A DNA stretch of 64,000 nucleotides from Compostimonas suwonensis (lineage in GTDB: Bacteria > Actinomycetota > Actinomycetes > Actinomycetales > Microbacteriaceae). Shown piece after piece: positions 60,801 to 64,000 of this stretch; within the stretch, counting starts at the first letter, position 1; the number at the start of each line of letters is the position of its first letter. The stretch covers positions 558,001 to 622,000 of the forward strand of contig NZ_PGFB01000002.1 in assembly GCF_002797855.1 (NCBI RefSeq), read 5' to 3'. A program made the translations under genes and the position numbers. The notes below the pieces were generated by a model, which was given only the letters and a program-made list of their open reading frames with translations, was not told where the DNA came from and ran no database searches.

Positions 60801-61793
60801 ATGACCTCGAAACCCGATGAGCGGGATGCCTCCGCCCTCCTGACCACGCGCCCCTTCGGCTCGACGGGGCTCGCCGTGACCCCGCTGTGCCTGGGCACCT
60901 CGAGCTGGGGCCCGCTGCGCTCCGGTGAGACCCCGGAGGCACGCGACGAGCGGATCGGCGCCCTCGCCGACGCCTTCTTCGACGGCGATCTGCCCACCAA
61001 CTACCTCGACACCTCCAACATGTACGGCGGCTCGGAGTCGGAGGCCCTCATCGGGGCTGCGATCGCGCGCCGCGGCGGCCTGCCCGAGGGCGTCGTGCTG
61101 CAGACGAAGCTCGACCGCGACATCGCGACGGGAGACTTCAGCGCCCAGCAGATGTGGCGCTCGCTCGAGCAGTCGCTCGAACGGCTCGGCCGCAGCAGCT
61201 TCGACGTGCTCTTCCTGCACGACCCCGAGGTCATCGGCTTCGAGACAGCCGCTGCACCCGGCGGCCCCATGGAGGCCCTGCTCGAGATGAAGGCACGCGG
61301 CCTCGCCCGCTTCGTGGGCATCTCGGGCGGTCCGGTCGACATGCTCAAGCGCTTCGTCGAGACCGACGCCTTCGACACCCTCATCACGCACAACCGCTAC
61401 ACGCTCGTCGACCGCTCGGCGAACGCGCTGCTCGACAGCGCCTCGCAGCGCGGCATGGGCATCGACAACGCCGCGCCCTACGGCGCCGGCGTGCTCACGG
61501 GAGACCCGCGCTTCGCCGGGCGCTACGGCTACGGGCCGGCCCGCCCCGAGGTGACCGCGGCGATCGAGGCGATGAGCGCGATCTGCGCGGAGGCCGGTGT
61601 GTCGCTCGGCGCTGCGGCCCTGCAGTTCAGCATGCGCGACCCGCGGATCCACAGCACGGTCGTGGGCGCGACATCCGCCGACCGCCTCGACGAGACCGTG
61701 GCCCACGCGACCGCGGTCATCCCCGACGATCTCTGGGCGGAGCTCGACCGCCACGTGCCCCACGCCCGCTTCGCCCTCGACGCCCCGCGCTGA
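60801..61793 (+). CDS. Aldo/keto reductase
   Basis: A 330-residue NADPH-dependent oxidoreductase of the AKR TIM-barrel fold. N-Y-L-D-T-S-N-M-Y-G-G (about 67-77) has the catalytic Asp and Tyr. The lysine is in L-Q-T-K-L-D-R-D (about 102), and the histidine position is in V-L-F-L-H-D-P-E. The C-terminal V-V-G-A-T-S-A-D-R-L binds the cofactor phosphate. The context suggests L-fucose- or galactose-dehydrogenase-like members, but the substrate is not assignable. It is followed by the SUMF1-like gene. Confidence 0.92.
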   Translation: MTSKPDERDASALLTTRPFGSTGLAVTPLCLGTSSWGPLRSGETPEARDERIGALADAFFDGDLPTNYLDTSNMYGGSESEALIGAAIARRGGLPEGVVLQTKLDRDIATGDFSAQQMWRSLEQSLERLGRSSFDVLFLHDPEVIGFETAAAPGGPMEALLEMKARGLARFVGISGGPVDMLKRFVETDAFDTLITHNRYTLVDRSANALLDSASQRGMGIDNAAPYGAGVLTGDPRFAGRYGYGPARPEVTAAIEAMSAICAEAGVSLGAAALQFSMRDPRIHSTVVGATSADRLDETVAHATAVIPDDLWAELDRHVPHARFALDAPR

Positions 61794-61812
61794 GCCGCGC
61801 ACCGGCTCGATC

Positions 61813-62553
61813 ATGGACATCGAGATGGCGCGGATCGAGGCCGGCACCGTCGCCCTCCACGACGCGCGTCGCAAGCGGCGCTGGAGCGTCGAGCTCGAGC
61901 CGTTCGAGATGGGGGTCTTCGCCGTCACGCAGGAGCAGCTGGCCGAGCTCCTCGGCGAATCGGCAACGCACCCGCGGCGCCCGGCGACCGAGGTCAGCTG
62001 GCTGCGCGCCATACGCTTCTGCAACGCCGCCTCGGAGTGGGAGGGGCTCGACCCCGTCTACACCCTCGACGGCGAGGAGGTCACCTGGCATGTCGACGCC
62101 GACGGCTACCGGCTGCCCACGGAGGCCGAGTGGGAGCACGCCTGCCGCGCGGGGTCGACGGGCGCGCACTACGGCCCGCTCGCCGAGGTCGCCTGGACGA
62201 GCGCCGACGGCGTGACCGCGCCGCAGAACGTGGGCGGCAAGCTGCCGAACCTCAACGGCCTCTTCGACACGCTCGGCAACGTCTGGGAGTGGTGCTGGGA
62301 TCTGCTCGACCCGGCGCGCTACGACGACTACCGCGTCTTCCGCGGCGGAGGCTTCGCCGACGAGTCGTGGAGCGTGCGGGCCTCGACACGTCGCGGCGGC
62401 GCCCCGCGCATGCACCACGACGACGTCGGCTTCCGTGTCGCCCGCGGCGGCTTCGAGACCCCGGATGCCGCGCAGGGCTGGTCGGCGCAGGCCGACCTCG
62501 AGCGCGCCGCCGTCGACGGGCCGCTGCCCTCGGGGTGGACGCCGAGGGCCTGA
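61813..62553 (+). CDS. SUMF1/formylglycine-generating-enzyme-like protein
   Basis: A 246-residue protein of the FGE-sulfatase fold: F-E-M-G-V-F-A-V-T-Q-E-Q near residue 31, Y-R-L-P-T-E-A-E-W-E-H-A-C-R-A-G near 97, L-G-N-V-W-E-W-C-W-D near 154 and V-F-R-G-G-G-F...G-F-R-V-A-R near the end. True formylglycine-generating enzymes have two C-terminal active-site cysteines; none is seen in the corresponding R-G-G-G-F-A-D-E-S-W segment. It is therefore probably another SUMF1 type, such as a binding or ergothioneine-synthase-like domain. It is 19 bp after the aldo/keto reductase. Confidence 0.88.
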   Translation: MDIEMARIEAGTVALHDARRKRRWSVELEPFEMGVFAVTQEQLAELLGESATHPRRPATEVSWLRAIRFCNAASEWEGLDPVYTLDGEEVTWHVDADGYRLPTEAEWEHACRAGSTGAHYGPLAEVAWTSADGVTAPQNVGGKLPNLNGLFDTLGNVWEWCWDLLDPARYDDYRVFRGGGFADESWSVRASTRRGGAPRMHHDDVGFRVARGGFETPDAAQGWSAQADLERAAVDGPLPSGWTPRA

Positions 62554-62571
62554 GCCCCACCCGCCGCGCGT

Positions 62572-63786
62572 TCAGGCCCGGGTCGAGGGCGCTGCCGCGT
62601 GACGGGTCTTCTCGATGATCGTGATCGTGACGACGAGGGCGGCCACGACGGCCATCCCGGCGACGGAGGTCGCGATGCCGAGCGGCTCGGCGGCGAGGGG
62701 AAGCAGCAGGGTCACGACGGCCGCGGCGAGGATGACCACGGGGCGGATCACGAGCTTCGTCACGATGGGCGCGTGCACCGCCCAGAGCAGCACGAGGAAC
62801 ACCCCGGCCGGGATGGCGACGGCGTACGCCACTCCCGTCGCCGACACCTCGATGTGATGGCCGCTCTGCTCGACCGCGACCTCGAGGCCCGCGCCGAGCG
62901 CCGCGAGCGCGGCGAAGATGCCGTAGTGCCCGTACCCCCAGAGGTACGAGAGGTTCGGCCGGGCCGCCAGGCCCTCGCCGCTCGGCTCGAGGAAGTACAG
63001 CCACCAGAACGCGAAGAGCAGCACGAGCGCGGCGATCGCGAGGACGACGAGCTCGCCGCTCACTCCCCCGCCGGCGAGGGCTCCCTCGAGCCCGGTGGAC
63101 GCGGCGAGCACGCTCTCGCCGAGCAGGATGATCGTGAAGAGCCCGTAGCGCTCGGCGATGTGGTGGGGGTGCCACTGGGTGTGACCGGTGCGCTCCGCCC
63201 ACAGCGGCACGGAGAGCTCCGCGACGGCGAGCACCAGGAACGTCGGCAGCTGCCATTCGCCCGTCAGGTTCCCGCTCTGCGCGAGACCCAGGCGCAGCAG
63301 CCAGCCCAGCTGCACGACGCCGATCCCGATCGCGTAGCGCCTCGCCGTGCGGCGGCTGCCCTCGTCTTCGAACGACGCGCGCAGCCACTGCGCGATGAGG
63401 CCGATCCTCATGATCAGGTAGCCGAGTGTGACCCCCGCGAAGTCGCCGTCGTTGAACGCGGCGGGCACTCCGGCCGCGAGCACGAGCACACCGCCCATCT
63501 GCAGCATCGTCATGAGACGGTAGGGCACGTCATCCGTGTCGAACGACGACGCGAACCAGGTGAAGTTCATCCAGGCCCACCAGATGGCGAAGAAGACCTC
63601 CAGGAACGGCACGAGCGCCTCACCGGCGTGACCGGAGGCGATCCCGTGCGCGAGCTGGGCGGTGATGCTCGCGATCGCGACGACGAAGGTCAGGTCGAAG
63701 AGCAGCTCCAGCGACGTCGACACGCGGTGCGGCTCGTCCGTGGGCCGTGCCGTCATCCGAACGCGGATGCCTCGGGGTGTGTTCAT
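62572..63786 (-). CDS. Low temperature requirement protein A (LtrA) family
   Basis: A 404-residue polytopic protein with about eleven hydrophobic helices. V-S-T-S-L-E-L-L-F-D-L-T-F-V-V-A-I near residue 23 and A-E-R-Y-G-L-F-T-I-I-L-L-G-E-S-V-L-A near 212 are the LtrA signatures. The family is named after a Listeria protein needed for growth in the cold, but its activity is unknown. The first codons read MNTPRGIRVRMTARPTDEPH, so an internal start at residue 11 is possible. It converges on the SUMF1-like gene. Confidence 0.93.
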   Translation of the reverse strand: MNTPRGIRVRMTARPTDEPHRVSTSLELLFDLTFVVAIASITAQLAHGIASGHAGEALVPFLEVFFAIWWAWMNFTWFASSFDTDDVPYRLMTMLQMGGVLVLAAGVPAAFNDGDFAGVTLGYLIMRIGLIAQWLRASFEDEGSRRTARRYAIGIGVVQLGWLLRLGLAQSGNLTGEWQLPTFLVLAVAELSVPLWAERTGHTQWHPHHIAERYGLFTIILLGESVLAASTGLEGALAGGGVSGELVVLAIAALVLLFAFWWLYFLEPSGEGLAARPNLSYLWGYGHYGIFAALAALGAGLEVAVEQSGHHIEVSATGVAYAVAIPAGVFLVLLWAVHAPIVTKLVIRPVVILAAAVVTLLLPLAAEPLGIATSVAGMAVVAALVVTITIIEKTRHAAAPSTRA

Positions 63787-63820
63787 TCTGGGACCGTTTC
63801 CGTGAGGGCCGCTGATCGGC

Positions 63821-64000
63821 TCAGTCGCGTGTCTCGTTCCAGTGTCTCAGCTTGTCGGGGTTGAGCACGATCCAGAGGTCGGTGACGAGCCGTCTGCGCA
63901 CCGCCGCTTACGATCCCGACGATCCCGGCGTCGCGGCGGAGCACGAGACCCGAGCGGCCGTTCACCTCCTGCTCGGTGATCGTGCACCGCCCGGCGACGG
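63821..64000 (-). pseudogene. Sigma-J-like (ECF) sigma factor 3' end with a frameshift
   Basis: The right edge cuts this gene. From the edge, one frame reads V-N-G-R-S-G-L-V-L-R-R-D-A-G-I-V-G-I-V, typical of the SnoaL-like C-terminal domain of SigJ-type ECF sigma factors. The continuation expected for that domain, R-R-L-V-T-D-L-W-I-V-L-N-P-D-K-L-R-H-W, is in a different frame that ends at 63821. The shift occurs near 63901-63911. Either the gene is broken or the sequence has a one-base error there. Confidence 0.6.

Noticed and set aside
61813-62553. Calling the SUMF1-like protein a formylglycine-generating enzyme
   Set aside because: The required C-terminal cysteine pair is absent and no sulfatase is encoded nearby.

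Overview
The window is high-GC DNA from an actinobacterium, most likely Microbacteriaceae. The signs are GTG and TTG starts, near-universal G/C third positions, complete coenzyme F420 maturation genes, LAxTG-type cell-wall anchoring and typical actinobacterial gene orders (yceD-rpmF-rnc-mutM-smc-ftsY-ffh; recG-rsmD-thiL-ddl-gpsA-plsC-murA-leuD-leuC). This placement comes from reading gene content, not from a database comparison. I see no rRNA, tRNA, CRISPR array, transposase or integrase.

Layout. 0-17.5 kb: the SRP and chromosome-segregation genes (ffh, ftsY, smc, mutM, rnc, rpmF, yceD, all on the minus strand) lie in their conserved order, but single genes or pairs separate them: lipoproteins, a LuxR-type regulator, an aminoglycoside-phosphotransferase-like kinase, an F420-type oxidoreductase, TerC behind a yybP-ykoY manganese riboswitch, and an ArsR-SulP pair. 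17.6-21.8 kb: an LAxTG-anchored M6 metalloprotease and a lipoprotein/redoxin pair. 21.8-29.6 kb: a reductive pyrimidine-degradation operon (beta-ureidopropionase, dihydropyrimidinase, F420-type LLM enzyme, aminotransferase) flanked by PucR- and MocR-type regulators. 29.8-36.3 kb: the F420 block, with a predicted F420-0 ABC transporter, cofD, cofC, cofE and an FGD-like oxidoreductase.

36.3-44.5 kb: coaD-moxR-DUF58-transglutaminase, recG and rsmD. 44.5-48.8 kb: a lower-GC accessory island between rsmD and thiL. It encodes a lactococcin-972-like bacteriocin, a cysteine-rich lipoprotein, a peptidoglycan-binding MacA-like adaptor, an ABC ATPase and a MacB-like permease. 48.8-56.9 kb: thiL, a DUF3515 lipoprotein, and an envelope/leucine run ddl, gpsA, plsC, murA, leuD, leuC whose leader looks like a ribosome-mediated attenuator. 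56.9-64 kb: a PP2C phosphatase, a UPF0114 protein, an FAD monooxygenase, an aldo/keto reductase with a SUMF1-like protein, LtrA, and a frameshifted sigma-J-like remnant at the edge.

How the genes connect. F420 ties much of the window together: four LLM-family oxidoreductases accompany the cofactor's last biosynthetic steps, and one LLM enzyme sits where a dihydropyrimidine dehydrogenase would be expected. The strongest candidates for new biology are the bacteriocin/exporter island, the possible F420-dependent pyrimidine step, the leu attenuator, a family of long palindromes, and an over-represented GGATGCC word that the bacteriocin island lacks.
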